Positions 16,460 to 24,591 of a stretch of DNA of 64,000 nt are shown here, in pieces. Source of the DNA: an uncultured Collinsella sp. (lineage in GTDB: Bacteria > Actinomycetota > Coriobacteriia > Coriobacteriales > Coriobacteriaceae); NCBI GenBank assembly GCA_900759335.1, contig CAAEUX010000102.1:1-64000 (forward strand), read 5' to 3'. Position 1 is the stretch's first letter. Every line of letters starts with the position of its first letter. The notes beneath the pieces were generated by a model. That model saw only the letters and a program-made list of their open reading frames with translations. It was not told where the DNA came from and did no database searches. The translations under genes were made by a program, and so were the position numbers.

Positions 16460-17871
16460 TATCCGATCGCTCCTTCCATCTCGAGCTTGATCAGGTTGTT
16501 CATCTCGACGGCGTACTCCAGCGGCAGCTCCTTGGAGACCGGGTTGGCAAAGCCGTTGACGATCATGGTACGGGCCTCTTCCTCCGAGATACCGCGGCTC
16601 ATCAGGTAGAACACCTTATCGTCGCCGATGCGTCCAATGGTGGCCTCGTGGCCGATGTCGACGTTCTTGGCGCGGATGTCCATGGCCGGAATAGTGTCGG
16701 AGCGGCTCTGGTCGTCGAGCATGAGCGACTGGCAGCTCACGGTTGCCTTGGAACCCTCGGCCTTGGGCGTGGCCACGATGGAGCTGCGGAACGTTTGGAT
16801 GCCGCCGCTCTTGGAGATACCCTTGGTCTCGACCGTTGCCGAGGTCTCAGGCGCGTTGAGCACGACCTTGCAGCCGGTGTCGAGGTTCTGACCGGCGCCG
16901 GCAAAGGTGATGCCGGTAAAGCTCGAGCGGGCGCGGCGGCCATTGAGCACGCTCATGGGGTAGAGGTAGCCCACGTGGCTGCCGAAGGAGCCGCTGATCC
17001 ACTCGATGTCGCCGTCCTCGTCCACGCGCGCACGCTTGGTGTTGAGGTTGTACATGTTCTTGGACCAGTTCTCGATGGTCGAGTAGCGCAGGTGCGCACG
17101 CTTGCCCACAAAGAGCTCGACGGCGCCGGCGTGGAGGTTTGCCACGTTGTACTTGGGCGCGGAGCAACCCTCGATAAAGTGCAGGTCGGCATCGTCCTCG
17201 ACGATGATGAGCGTGTGCTCAAACTGGCCGGCGCCCTTGGCGTTGAGGCGGAAGTAGCTCTGCAGCGGGAAGTCCAACTTGGTGCCCTTGGGAACGTAGA
17301 CAAACGAGCCGCCCGACCACACGGCGCCGTGCAGGGCCGCAAACTTGTGGTCGGTGGGCGGGATGAGCGTCATGAACTTCTCGTGGATGAGCGGTTCCCA
17401 CTGCGGGTCGTGCAGGGCTTCCTCAATACCGGAGTACACGATGCCCATCTTGGACGCCGTGTCCTGCATGTTGTGGTAGACGAGCTCGGAGTCGTACTGC
17501 GCGCCGACGCCTGCCAGGTAGCTACGCTCGGCCTCGGGGATGCCCAGGCGCTCAAAGGTGTTCTTGATGTCGTCGGGCACCGACTCCCAGTCGTGCTTTT
17601 GATCGGTGTTGGGCTTGACGTAGGTGACGATGTTGTCCATGTCCAGGCCCTCGATGGAGGGGCCCCACGTCGGATCCGGGAAGCGGTTGAAGATCTCGAG
17701 GGACTTGAGGCGCAGGTCGAGCATCCACTGCGGCTCGTCCTTTTTGGCGCTGATCTCGCGCACGATGTCGGGCGTGATGCCGGCGTCGAGGCGCTCGAAT
17801 CCCTCCTCGCCATAGGTGAAGTCGTAGAGGCTGCGGTCGATGTCCGCGACCTCGGTGCGGTTCTTGGTCAT
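16459..17871 (-). CDS. sufB: Fe-S cluster assembly protein SufB
   Basis: A 470-residue SufB, the scaffold subunit on which clusters form. Typical blocks are VWSGGSFVYVPKGTKLDFPLQSYFR, HFIEGCSAPKYNVANLHAGAVELFV, and the end motif DVGHEATIGRIGDDKVFYLMSRGISEEEA (in part). Length and order match the family. It is translated 12 bases after sufC ends. Confidence 0.96.
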   Translation of the reverse strand: MTKNRTEVADIDRSLYDFTYGEEGFERLDAGITPDIVREISAKKDEPQWMLDLRLKSLEIFNRFPDPTWGPSIEGLDMDNIVTYVKPNTDQKHDWESVPDDIKNTFERLGIPEAERSYLAGVGAQYDSELVYHNMQDTASKMGIVYSGIEEALHDPQWEPLIHEKFMTLIPPTDHKFAALHGAVWSGGSFVYVPKGTKLDFPLQSYFRLNAKGAGQFEHTLIIVEDDADLHFIEGCSAPKYNVANLHAGAVELFVGKRAHLRYSTIENWSKNMYNLNTKRARVDEDGDIEWISGSFGSHVGYLYPMSVLNGRRARSSFTGITFAGAGQNLDTGCKVVLNAPETSATVETKGISKSGGIQTFRSSIVATPKAEGSKATVSCQSLMLDDQSRSDTIPAMDIRAKNVDIGHEATIGRIGDDKVFYLMSRGISEEEARTMIVNGFANPVSKELPLEYAVEMNNLIKLEMEGAIG

Positions 17872-17883
17872 TGCGTCGCCCCT

Positions 17884-18684
17884 TTACGCCTGCTGCTCGG
17901 TAGCGGCGGCCTCGGCCTGGGCGCGCTGCTCGGCGGCCTCGCGCTCGAAGGTCTCAAAACCGTTCTTGTCGATCCAGGGGATCAGCGAGGCGTCGTCCTC
18001 GCGTACGATGTGGCCCTTGACCATAACGTGGACGCGGTCGACATCCAGGTGCTCCAGGATGCGCGTGTTGTGTGTGATGATGAGCATGGAGCCGTCGCAG
18101 CTCTTGCGGTAGGCGTCCATACCATGGCTGACGGTGGACAGGGCGTCGACGTCCAGGCCTGAGTCGGTTTCGTCCAGGATGGCGAGCTTGGGCTGCAGCA
18201 GCAGAAGCTGGAGCATCTCGACCTTCTTTTTCTCGCCGCCCGAGAAGCCCACGCCCAGCTCACGGTTGAAGTAGGCGGTATCCATGTTGAGCTCGGCCGC
18301 GAGCTCCTTGACGCGACGGCGGAACTCCTTGCCCTTCATCTCCAGGCCGGGACGGCCGGCGATGCTGGCGCGCAAAAAGCTCGACAGCGGCACGCCCGGG
18401 ATCTCGACCGGGGCCTGGAAGCTCAGGAACAGGCCGGCGCGCGAGCGTTTGTCGGTGGTGAGCTCGGTGATGTCTTGGCCGTCAAAGACGATGCGGCCGT
18501 CCTGCACGGTGTAGACGGGGTCGCCCATGACCAGGTGGCCGAGGGTGGACTTGCCGGCGCCGTTGGGTCCCATCAGCACGTGGGTCTCGCCGGCGGCGAC
18601 GTTGAGGTTGACGTTGTGGAGGATGGTCTTCTCGTCCACGGAGGCGGTCAGACCTTCGATGGAAAGCAGCGGATTTGCGCTCAT
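17884..18684 (-). CDS. sufC: Fe-S assembly ATPase SufC
   Basis: A 266-residue ABC-type ATPase of the SufBC2D complex. Walker A is MGPNGAGKSTL, the signature FSGGEKKKVEMLQL, and Walker B with the D-loop LAILDETDSGLDVDAL. The start at 18684 (MSANPLLSIEG) has GAGGGA at suitable spacing; an upstream ATG at 18714 is less well placed. The C-terminus is an Ala/Glu/Gln-rich tail. It is the first gene of the suf operon, divergent from the Rrf2-type regulator. Confidence 0.95.
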   Translation of the reverse strand: MSANPLLSIEGLTASVDEKTILHNVNLNVAAGETHVLMGPNGAGKSTLGHLVMGDPVYTVQDGRIVFDGQDITELTTDKRSRAGLFLSFQAPVEIPGVPLSSFLRASIAGRPGLEMKGKEFRRRVKELAAELNMDTAYFNRELGVGFSGGEKKKVEMLQLLLLQPKLAILDETDSGLDVDALSTVSHGMDAYRKSCDGSMLIITHNTRILEHLDVDRVHVMVKGHIVREDDASLIPWIDKNGFETFEREAAEQRAQAEAAATEQQA

Positions 18685-18748
18685 GCTGTCCCTCTCTGTA
18701 TATGGTGTACTCATAGGTGTACTAAACCCTAGGAATCTTCTCGGAATA

Positions 18749-18792
18749 AAGTTACTATGGGTTCGGCGTTAGTCAAGGGAAAACCCGACTAA
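18749..18792 (-). promoter_or_regulatory. Candidate suf promoter with overlapping inverted repeat
   Basis: On the minus strand TTGACT (18776-18771) could be a -35 box with TAACTT (18754-18749) as a weak -10. TTAGTC (18769-18774) and GACTAA (18787-18792) form an inverted repeat with a 12-base spacer that covers the -35. Such a site would suit repression by the adjacent Rrf2-family protein. This is positional inference. Confidence 0.4.
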
Positions 18793-18813
18793 TCCACTCG
18801 ACTTTTCTAGATG

Positions 18814-18844
18814 TGGGACAAAATAACAAGGTTTGTTTGTCCCA
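18814..18844 (+). repeat. 31-bp REP-like palindromic unit 1
   Basis: The unit starts TGGGACAAA and ends TTTGTCCCA, so its ends pair. It is 28 of 31 identical to the reverse complement of the unit at 18858-18888. The two units sit in inverted orientation, 13 bases apart, like a BIME made of two REP sequences. Confidence 0.7.
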
Positions 18845-18857
18845 CTTACTTAAAATT

Positions 18858-18888
18858 TGGGACAAACAGACCTGGTTATGTTGTCCCA
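18858..18888 (-). repeat. 31-bp REP-like palindromic unit 2 (inverted)
   Basis: The reverse complement matches unit 1 at 28 of 31 positions. Starts of the four TGGGACA/TGTCCCA arms are spaced exactly 22 bases apart (18814, 18836, 18858, 18880). The unit ends 20 bases before the regulator start codon, so it lies in the regulator's leader. Confidence 0.7.
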
Positions 18889-18908
18889 GATGTGATGGGA
18901 GGGTAGGT

Positions 18909-19340
18909 ATGCTCATTTCTTCCAAGGGCCGCTATGCCCTCCGGCTGATGATCTATATCGCGGCGCTGGGCGACGCCGAGGGCAAGATTGCCCTGCGCGA
19001 GGTTGCCGACCGCGAGCATATCTCACAAAAGTATTTGGAGCAGCTGGTTCGTCCGCTTATGAAGGCGGGCCTGCTTAAGAGCGTGCGCGGCAAGGGCGGC
19101 GGCTACATGATGGCCAAGGATCCAGCCGAGGTGCGTGCCGGCGACATCCTGCGCGCCGTCGAGGGCAGCACGGCGCCCGTGGCGTGCGACGGCATCGACA
19201 ACAGCTGCACCCGCAGCGATTTGTGCTCGACCGTCAAGTTCTGGCGCGGCCTGGACGACGTGATCGAAAAGTACGTCGACGGCGTGACGTTGGCCGACCT
19301 GGCCGCCGTCCCCGAAATCAACTTTGACATTAAGCTGTAG
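18909..19340 (+). CDS. Rrf2-family (IscR/SufR-like) transcriptional regulator
   Basis: A 143-residue Rrf2 protein. The winged helix starts at MLISSKGRYALRLMIYIA and includes ISQKYLEQLVRPLMKAGLLKSVRGKGGGY. Three cysteines in ACDGIDNSCTRSDLC (C-x6-C-x5-C) match the Fe-S ligand cluster of IscR closely. It probably senses Fe-S status and controls the divergent suf operon. The start at 18909 has GGGAGGGTAGGT upstream; longer in-frame starts run through the REP-like units and are rejected. Confidence 0.92.
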   Translation: MLISSKGRYALRLMIYIAALGDAEGKIALREVADREHISQKYLEQLVRPLMKAGLLKSVRGKGGGYMMAKDPAEVRAGDILRAVEGSTAPVACDGIDNSCTRSDLCSTVKFWRGLDDVIEKYVDGVTLADLAAVPEINFDIKL

Positions 19341-19478
19341 GTTGAGCGCAATTCCTTAAGATTTCGCGGAGGGTTGTTGCCGTTTACCGAGGGGTTGTTG
19401 TGCAACAACGGGCGAGCTGCAATACTTATTTTATCTTTGCAAACTGAACTTTAACTACACCAATGCAGGGAGGATCTT

Positions 19479-21290
19479 ATGCAGCCCAAGCATTCTGCTA
19501 TTGTCGCGGGCCTGACGCTGGCGCTTTCGTTTGGCGCCGTTTCCGCGCCGGCACCCGCCGCTGCCGAGGAGCCCACGCCGGGCGTTGCCTCGGATGCCAC
19601 CGATATCGATAAGGGCCTTTACACCCAACAGTCCTTCTCGGGCGTGCTGAGGTCGGTCCAGGGCGTTTCGTTTGTCAACGTGACTCCCGAGATGAAGTAC
19701 TTCACCAAATATGAGAGCCATGGCAATTACAACCAGGGATTTTCGTATGGTGACGGCTATAACGCACTGGGTTACTATCAGTTTGATCGCCGCTGGTCGC
19801 TCATTCCGTTTATGAAGCAGGTTTACAACTACGATTCTGCCAAGTACAGCATGCTCAAGGATGCGATTGATCGCGGCAGCGAGATTTCCAATACGAGCAA
19901 TGCCATGTACGAGAACGGCCAGCTCACCGAGCTGGGCCATATCGCGCAGGATGCCTTCCAAGGTGCGTACAACACCGATCCTGTTGAGTTCTCAGCACTT
20001 CAAGATGCTTATGCGTACAACTCGTACTATGCGGTGACCGAGGCGTGGCTCAAGAGCGTCCTGGGTATTGATATTTCGGGCCGCGCCGACTGCGTCAAGG
20101 GCATGGTGTGGAGCATCACCAATATGTGCGGCACCGGTGGCTGCAGGGACTTTTTCCGCTGGGCGAATCTTTCCAACGATATGTCCGACCGCGAGTTTGT
20201 GACGGCGCTCTCCAACAGCGTGGTCAACAATGTTGCCACCAAGTTTTCAAGTCAGCCCCAGTATCATGAGGGCTGGAAGAATCGTTATAAGAATGAGCTG
20301 AAGGACTGCTTGGTTTATATTGCCGAGGACGAGGCCGCTGCCGCTGCGACGCCCGTGCAGCCCGAGCCTACACCGGCGCCCTCGCCGACACCTGATTCGA
20401 ATGACGACTCGAGTGACGATGCCAACGATGACAGGATGGATGCGCCCTCGACCGATGCTGACGGTAATGGCTCTGCTGGTGGCACTACCAACGACGGCTC
20501 TACCTCGAACGGCTCCGATTCGAACGGCTCTGCTGCGGGCGATTCGTCTTCAAGCTCTGCCGGCAATACGGACAGCGACGCTTCTGGTTCGACCGACGCT
20601 GGTTCCTCTGATTCTTCCACTGGTTCGAGCGATTCGTCCGTTGACACCGGGTCTAACAGCGGCTCCGGCTCTGACGCAACCCCTGATTCCGATGCTTCCA
20701 AGGACGACTCGAATAAGGCGCCGGACGCTCCCGTTGCTTCGCCGGACAAGAAGCCTTCTTTCTCCGAGCAGCTTGGTTCTATGCTGGGTTCTTCGCTGAT
20801 GGCTGGCGTCAATAACGGCTCGGCCCAGAACAAGGACAACTCTGATCAGGCTTCCACGGAAAAGACCGAGGCCGCAAAGGGCGACTCCAAGGACAAGGCT
20901 TCCGAGAAGGCTGAATCCGATAAGGGTTCTAGCTCTGAGGAGAAGGACAAGGATAAGAAGTCTGAATCTGAGGAGAAGGACAAGAGCAAGACCGAGGGCG
21001 AAAAGCAGCAGGGCGAGGACGAAAAGAAACAGTCCGAAGACGACGACAAGAGCGGTGCCGACAACCAGAGCCAAGAGCAAAATGGCTCCAAAACGGTGAC
21101 CACTACTACCACGACGACTACAACTACCAAGTCATCTGGCGGCAATATGCCCAAGACGGGCGACTTGATCGTGATGGCGAGCCTTGCCAGTGCAAGCTTG
21201 GCCACACTGGGCGCTACGTCTATCGTAAGTGGTAAGCATAAGCTCGATCAGCAAAAGAAGGCTGCTGGGCAGAACGACTCCGAGGAGTAG
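19479..21290 (+). CDS. Sortase-anchored surface protein with lysozyme-like N-terminal domain
   Basis: A 603-residue secreted wall protein. A signal peptide (about residues 1-30, ending APAPAAAEE) is followed by a globular domain to about residue 280. The segment TKYESHGNYNQGF and then NALGYYQFDRRWSL resembles muramidase or transglycosylase cores. Residues 280-560 are low-complexity: first Pro/Thr, then Ser/Asp/Gly, then Lys/Glu/Ser/Asp, then a Thr run. The end NMPKTGD, a hydrophobic helix and KHKLDQQKK form a sortase signal with Met in place of the Leu of LPXTG. GGAGG precedes the ATG. Confidence 0.85.
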   Translation: MQPKHSAIVAGLTLALSFGAVSAPAPAAAEEPTPGVASDATDIDKGLYTQQSFSGVLRSVQGVSFVNVTPEMKYFTKYESHGNYNQGFSYGDGYNALGYYQFDRRWSLIPFMKQVYNYDSAKYSMLKDAIDRGSEISNTSNAMYENGQLTELGHIAQDAFQGAYNTDPVEFSALQDAYAYNSYYAVTEAWLKSVLGIDISGRADCVKGMVWSITNMCGTGGCRDFFRWANLSNDMSDREFVTALSNSVVNNVATKFSSQPQYHEGWKNRYKNELKDCLVYIAEDEAAAAATPVQPEPTPAPSPTPDSNDDSSDDANDDRMDAPSTDADGNGSAGGTTNDGSTSNGSDSNGSAAGDSSSSSAGNTDSDASGSTDAGSSDSSTGSSDSSVDTGSNSGSGSDATPDSDASKDDSNKAPDAPVASPDKKPSFSEQLGSMLGSSLMAGVNNGSAQNKDNSDQASTEKTEAAKGDSKDKASEKAESDKGSSSEEKDKDKKSESEEKDKSKTEGEKQQGEDEKKQSEDDDKSGADNQSQEQNGSKTVTTTTTTTTTTKSSGGNMPKTGDLIVMASLASASLATLGATSIVSGKHKLDQQKKAAGQNDSEE

Positions 21291-21323
21291 TCCCTTTCGG
21301 TTGCCCGACAGCTAAAGATTCGC

Positions 21324-21362
21324 AATGGGGGCCGGTGCAGTTGCATCGGGCCCCATTTTTGT
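21324..21362 (+). terminator. Intrinsic terminator of the surface protein gene
   Basis: AATGGGGGCCGGTGCA and GCATCGGGCCCCATT form a near-perfect stem with a GTT loop, followed by TTTTT. Confidence 0.88.
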
Positions 21363-21494
21363 TGCACAACGATTTGTTATGCCCCCTCAAGGCCTTTGTT
21401 CCTACCGTTGCCCGATGCCTTTGCGCGGATGCAGCGTTGTGCTTGAACTGCTCGCTACAATGGGCCTCGTGCTACGTTTTAGGGAGAAGTTACA

Positions 21495-23291
21495 GTGTCT
21501 GAACAGGAGTATTGCAACAGTGCCGATACTTTTGGCGTACGGCTTGTCAACCATGTCGATGATGCGGTTATGCCGGTCGGTGTACATGATTTTGCCGATG
21601 CCATTGGTCGTTGCATGCTGATCGATAAGACCATGTTTATTGCCGATGTGTTGGACTGCGACGCGTCCGTTGTGGTGTGCTGTCGACCCGAGGGTTTTGG
21701 CAAGAGCATGAACTTGTCGATGCTCAGGGCTTTTCTGGAGCGTCCCGCGGTCGGTCGCACCGGTCGGAGCTCGTTTGCCGATGCTCAGATTTGGGATGCG
21801 GACGGCGGGCGTTATCGGGATGAGTACGCTTGCTATCCGGTGATATCGCTGGACTTTTCTGGTGCTGCGAGGCGTGGCCCCGCTGTTGCCGACGTCCTGC
21901 GCGATGCTCTTTCGGGCGAGTGCGCCCGCCTGCTGGCGCTCTTGGAGGCTCCGGATTTAGCTCGAGATAAGGTGCGTCACATCGAACGCGTCGCGCGTGG
22001 CGTGGCGAGCGCGGACGCGGTTGACTCGGTGCTCGGTGTGCTCATAGAGCTGCTGGAGATTGCCTGCGATGAGCAGGTTGTATTGCTCGTTGATGGGTAC
22101 GATGCGGCGTGGTCTCGCCGTGCGAGCGCGAGGGACGCTTCCGACGCCGATCCGGCAGAACTACTTGACCGTGTGCTGTTTGACGCCATTGCTGTCGCGG
22201 GTCATTCGCTACGCTTTGCTTGTCTGATGGGGGAGCGTCCCAGTCCTGCCGAAGCGGCGCTTTCTTCGCGCAGTTGCTCGTATTGTCTGTCGACGCCGCT
22301 TTCGACGTGGTGTGACCGTTGGTTCGGCTTTTCGGATGCCGAGGTCCAGGCTCTGTTGAATCATGCTGGGCGCGAGGAATACCTTGATGATGCGCGTGAA
22401 TGGCTCGAGGGATATCGGTTTGGTAGGGCCTATTGCTCGAGTCCAGCGCGTGTGATCGGTTTTCTGGACCGAGGCTGCACGGCGCCTGTGCGCGCCGATC
22501 TGTATGGGTATGCGGATTGCCTGAGTAGGGTAGTTGCCGGGTGGAATCTCGACCGCCTTTCGGTCTTGTTTGATTTGCTCGAGGCCCATGGGTGTGCTGA
22601 GGTCCCGCTTTGTTTGGGCACTGCAGAGCCAGATGTCTCACCTGACGATGGCATGTGGACAGCGCTGTATCTGTCCGGTTTTCTCACGACGGATATGACT
22701 GAGGAGCCAGAGCATGGCGATCGGCTCCGTGCTTTGCGATTGCCCAATAACGAGCTTCGCCAGGCCTTGCGTCTAGTGATTGTTGAGTGGTTTGAGTGCG
22801 ATGCCGAAGACATTCGAGACGTCGATGCGTTTCGCGACGGGCTGTGCCGTGGGAACGAGGATACGGTGAGGCGGGCGCTAAGCCGCATCCTGGGGGATGC
22901 GGGAATCGGTGAGACCGACCCAGATAAGCCGCTACCATATCATCTGCTCTTGCAGGGGCTCTGCTTTGGCTTGCCGGGCTATGCCAATCCTGCCTCGAGG
23001 CGAAAGTGTGGTGCGGGTCGCTGGGACATCCAGGTTTTCCCTACGGGTGCTGTGTTCGACGTAGCAGATACGATTGGCATGCTGGACGAGCGCCCGCTGA
23101 TAACGATTAACTTGATGTATGATCCCGATGTGGATGCGCTGGGCCTGGAATTGCTGGCCGTGCAGTCGCTACTCGACATAGAGCGCGACAGCATCGACGA
23201 AATCCGTGTACCGCGCCCCGGCGTGGGTCGCATGCGCTGGGGGTTCGGTTTTGATGGGCAGCATGTGGCTACGGTGTGCCAGCGGCTTTAA
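21495..23291 (+). CDS. AAA-ATPase-like/PD-(D/E)XK-like protein
   Basis: A 598-residue protein of the AAA-ATPase_like family. It opens with FADAIGRCMLIDKTMFIADVL and the P-loop region VVCCRPEGFGKSMNLSMLRAFLE, where relatives usually read RPRRFGKS. A Walker B-like VVLLVDGYDAAW lies near residue 200. Lengthy middle helices are followed by a C-terminal part that in this family is a PD-(D/E)XK nuclease-like domain; here I see only weak traces (DERPLITINLMYDPD, LELLAVQSLLDI). The start is GTG at 21495 after AGGGAG. These proteins are numerous in gut anaerobes and their function is unknown. Confidence 0.72.
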   Translation: MSEQEYCNSADTFGVRLVNHVDDAVMPVGVHDFADAIGRCMLIDKTMFIADVLDCDASVVVCCRPEGFGKSMNLSMLRAFLERPAVGRTGRSSFADAQIWDADGGRYRDEYACYPVISLDFSGAARRGPAVADVLRDALSGECARLLALLEAPDLARDKVRHIERVARGVASADAVDSVLGVLIELLEIACDEQVVLLVDGYDAAWSRRASARDASDADPAELLDRVLFDAIAVAGHSLRFACLMGERPSPAEAALSSRSCSYCLSTPLSTWCDRWFGFSDAEVQALLNHAGREEYLDDAREWLEGYRFGRAYCSSPARVIGFLDRGCTAPVRADLYGYADCLSRVVAGWNLDRLSVLFDLLEAHGCAEVPLCLGTAEPDVSPDDGMWTALYLSGFLTTDMTEEPEHGDRLRALRLPNNELRQALRLVIVEWFECDAEDIRDVDAFRDGLCRGNEDTVRRALSRILGDAGIGETDPDKPLPYHLLLQGLCFGLPGYANPASRRKCGAGRWDIQVFPTGAVFDVADTIGMLDERPLITINLMYDPDVDALGLELLAVQSLLDIERDSIDEIRVPRPGVGRMRWGFGFDGQHVATVCQRL

Positions 23292-23315
23292 GCGCCGAGG
23301 TGTTTCCGGCTTCCG

Positions 23316-24335
23316 TTACTCGGTGTCCTTCATGGGCGGCATGGGCTTCCAGTTGGGATCCTTAACGATCTTGCGGGCGTCCTTCATGCCACGGCGCAGC
23401 GCCGGAATGCCGGTCTTAAAGCACTTGTCAACGGCGGCCAGGCGAATGAATTCCTTGCAGAAGGTCGCGGCATTGCCCAGGCGGAACAGCATGGGGTGGT
23501 AGTCACCGTAGATCTGCATATAGCGAGCGAGGAAGCCTCGGTTGCGCATGATGTAGTAACGGTTGGTGTCGCTCGTGGAGTTGAGCTGGCGCTTGCCGGC
23601 GATATCCCAGTTGGAGACGGCGCGGGCGCGCTTGAGCACCACGTCGGCGACCACGGCGGCGGGGAAGTGCTGGCTGGCTACGTAGCCGTAGCAGGCATCG
23701 TCGCCGTAGATAAAGAAGCGCGCGTCGGGCAGGCCAATCTTGTCGACCACGCGGCGCGAGAACATGCCGCCCTCAAAGCACAGCTGGTTCATGGCGCGGT
23801 AGCCCTCGGGACCCAGATCCCACTTGGCGATGGGGTTAGGGATGCCGAGCGAAAGGATGAGCTGGTACTGCCAAAAGAAAGCGCCGCCGTCAAAGTCCAG
23901 GCGCGAACCCTGGATGACATCGTAGCGGTCGGTCCACTTGGCAAGACGCTCGATGCCTTCGGGGATGACGAGCACGTCGTCGTCCATCACCCAGAACCAC
24001 TGGGCGCCCAGGTCGTAGGCGCATTTGGTGCCGGCGGAGAAGCCGCCCGCACCGCCGCCGTTTTCGAGCTGCGGGGCGTAGATGACACGGTCGGTGCCGC
24101 CCTGCGCGTCGGGCTGCTCGGTGTCGATGCCCCACAGGTTAGCCAGGCGCTCGTTGAATGCGGTGCACATGGCCTCGGTCTCGCGTGAGTTCTCGTTATC
24201 GACAATCACGATGCGCCAGGGCGTTGCCGTGAGCTCGGTCATAGAGTCGAACAAGTTGGCCAGGAGTTCCTGGCGCTTGTACGTAACGACGACGATGGCG
24301 AGCTTATCGATGGGAGCGGGAAGGGTTGAAGGCAT
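23316..24335 (-). CDS. GlfT2-like GT2 glycosyltransferase
   Basis: A 339-residue GT-A transferase resembling galactofuranosyltransferase GlfT2. It has LAIVVVTYKRQELLANLF, the metal-binding WFWVMDDDVLV, ENGGGAGGFSAG and FFIYGDDACYGY. It would use a UDP-sugar at the cytoplasmic membrane face; galactofuranose is only a family guess and no UDP-galactopyranose mutase is in the window. The start at 24335 (MPSTLPAP) is preferred to 24377. It is divergent from the GT2 array that follows. Confidence 0.83.
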   Translation of the reverse strand: MPSTLPAPIDKLAIVVVTYKRQELLANLFDSMTELTATPWRIVIVDNENSRETEAMCTAFNERLANLWGIDTEQPDAQGGTDRVIYAPQLENGGGAGGFSAGTKCAYDLGAQWFWVMDDDVLVIPEGIERLAKWTDRYDVIQGSRLDFDGGAFFWQYQLILSLGIPNPIAKWDLGPEGYRAMNQLCFEGGMFSRRVVDKIGLPDARFFIYGDDACYGYVASQHFPAAVVADVVLKRARAVSNWDIAGKRQLNSTSDTNRYYIMRNRGFLARYMQIYGDYHPMLFRLGNAATFCKEFIRLAAVDKCFKTGIPALRRGMKDARKIVKDPNWKPMPPMKDTE

Positions 24336-24591
24336 GGGGCAATATATCCTTTCACGCGCGGCGGGCGAGCGCTGCACGGAAGCTATCGAATACGTCCTTG
24401 GGACTGTCCTATTGTAAAGGCTCGGCGCACCTTAGCGGCAAGCTTTGAATAAAACGCAGGAACCTGCCATGGGCCCGCCGCATGACGTGGGGCTGCTTTG
24501 CCCGCAAGAGGCTCCATAGATTATATAAACGCCCGCTGGCGCGCTGACCCTTTGATACCATGAAACGACAGGTATTTCCTAAGGAGCACAT

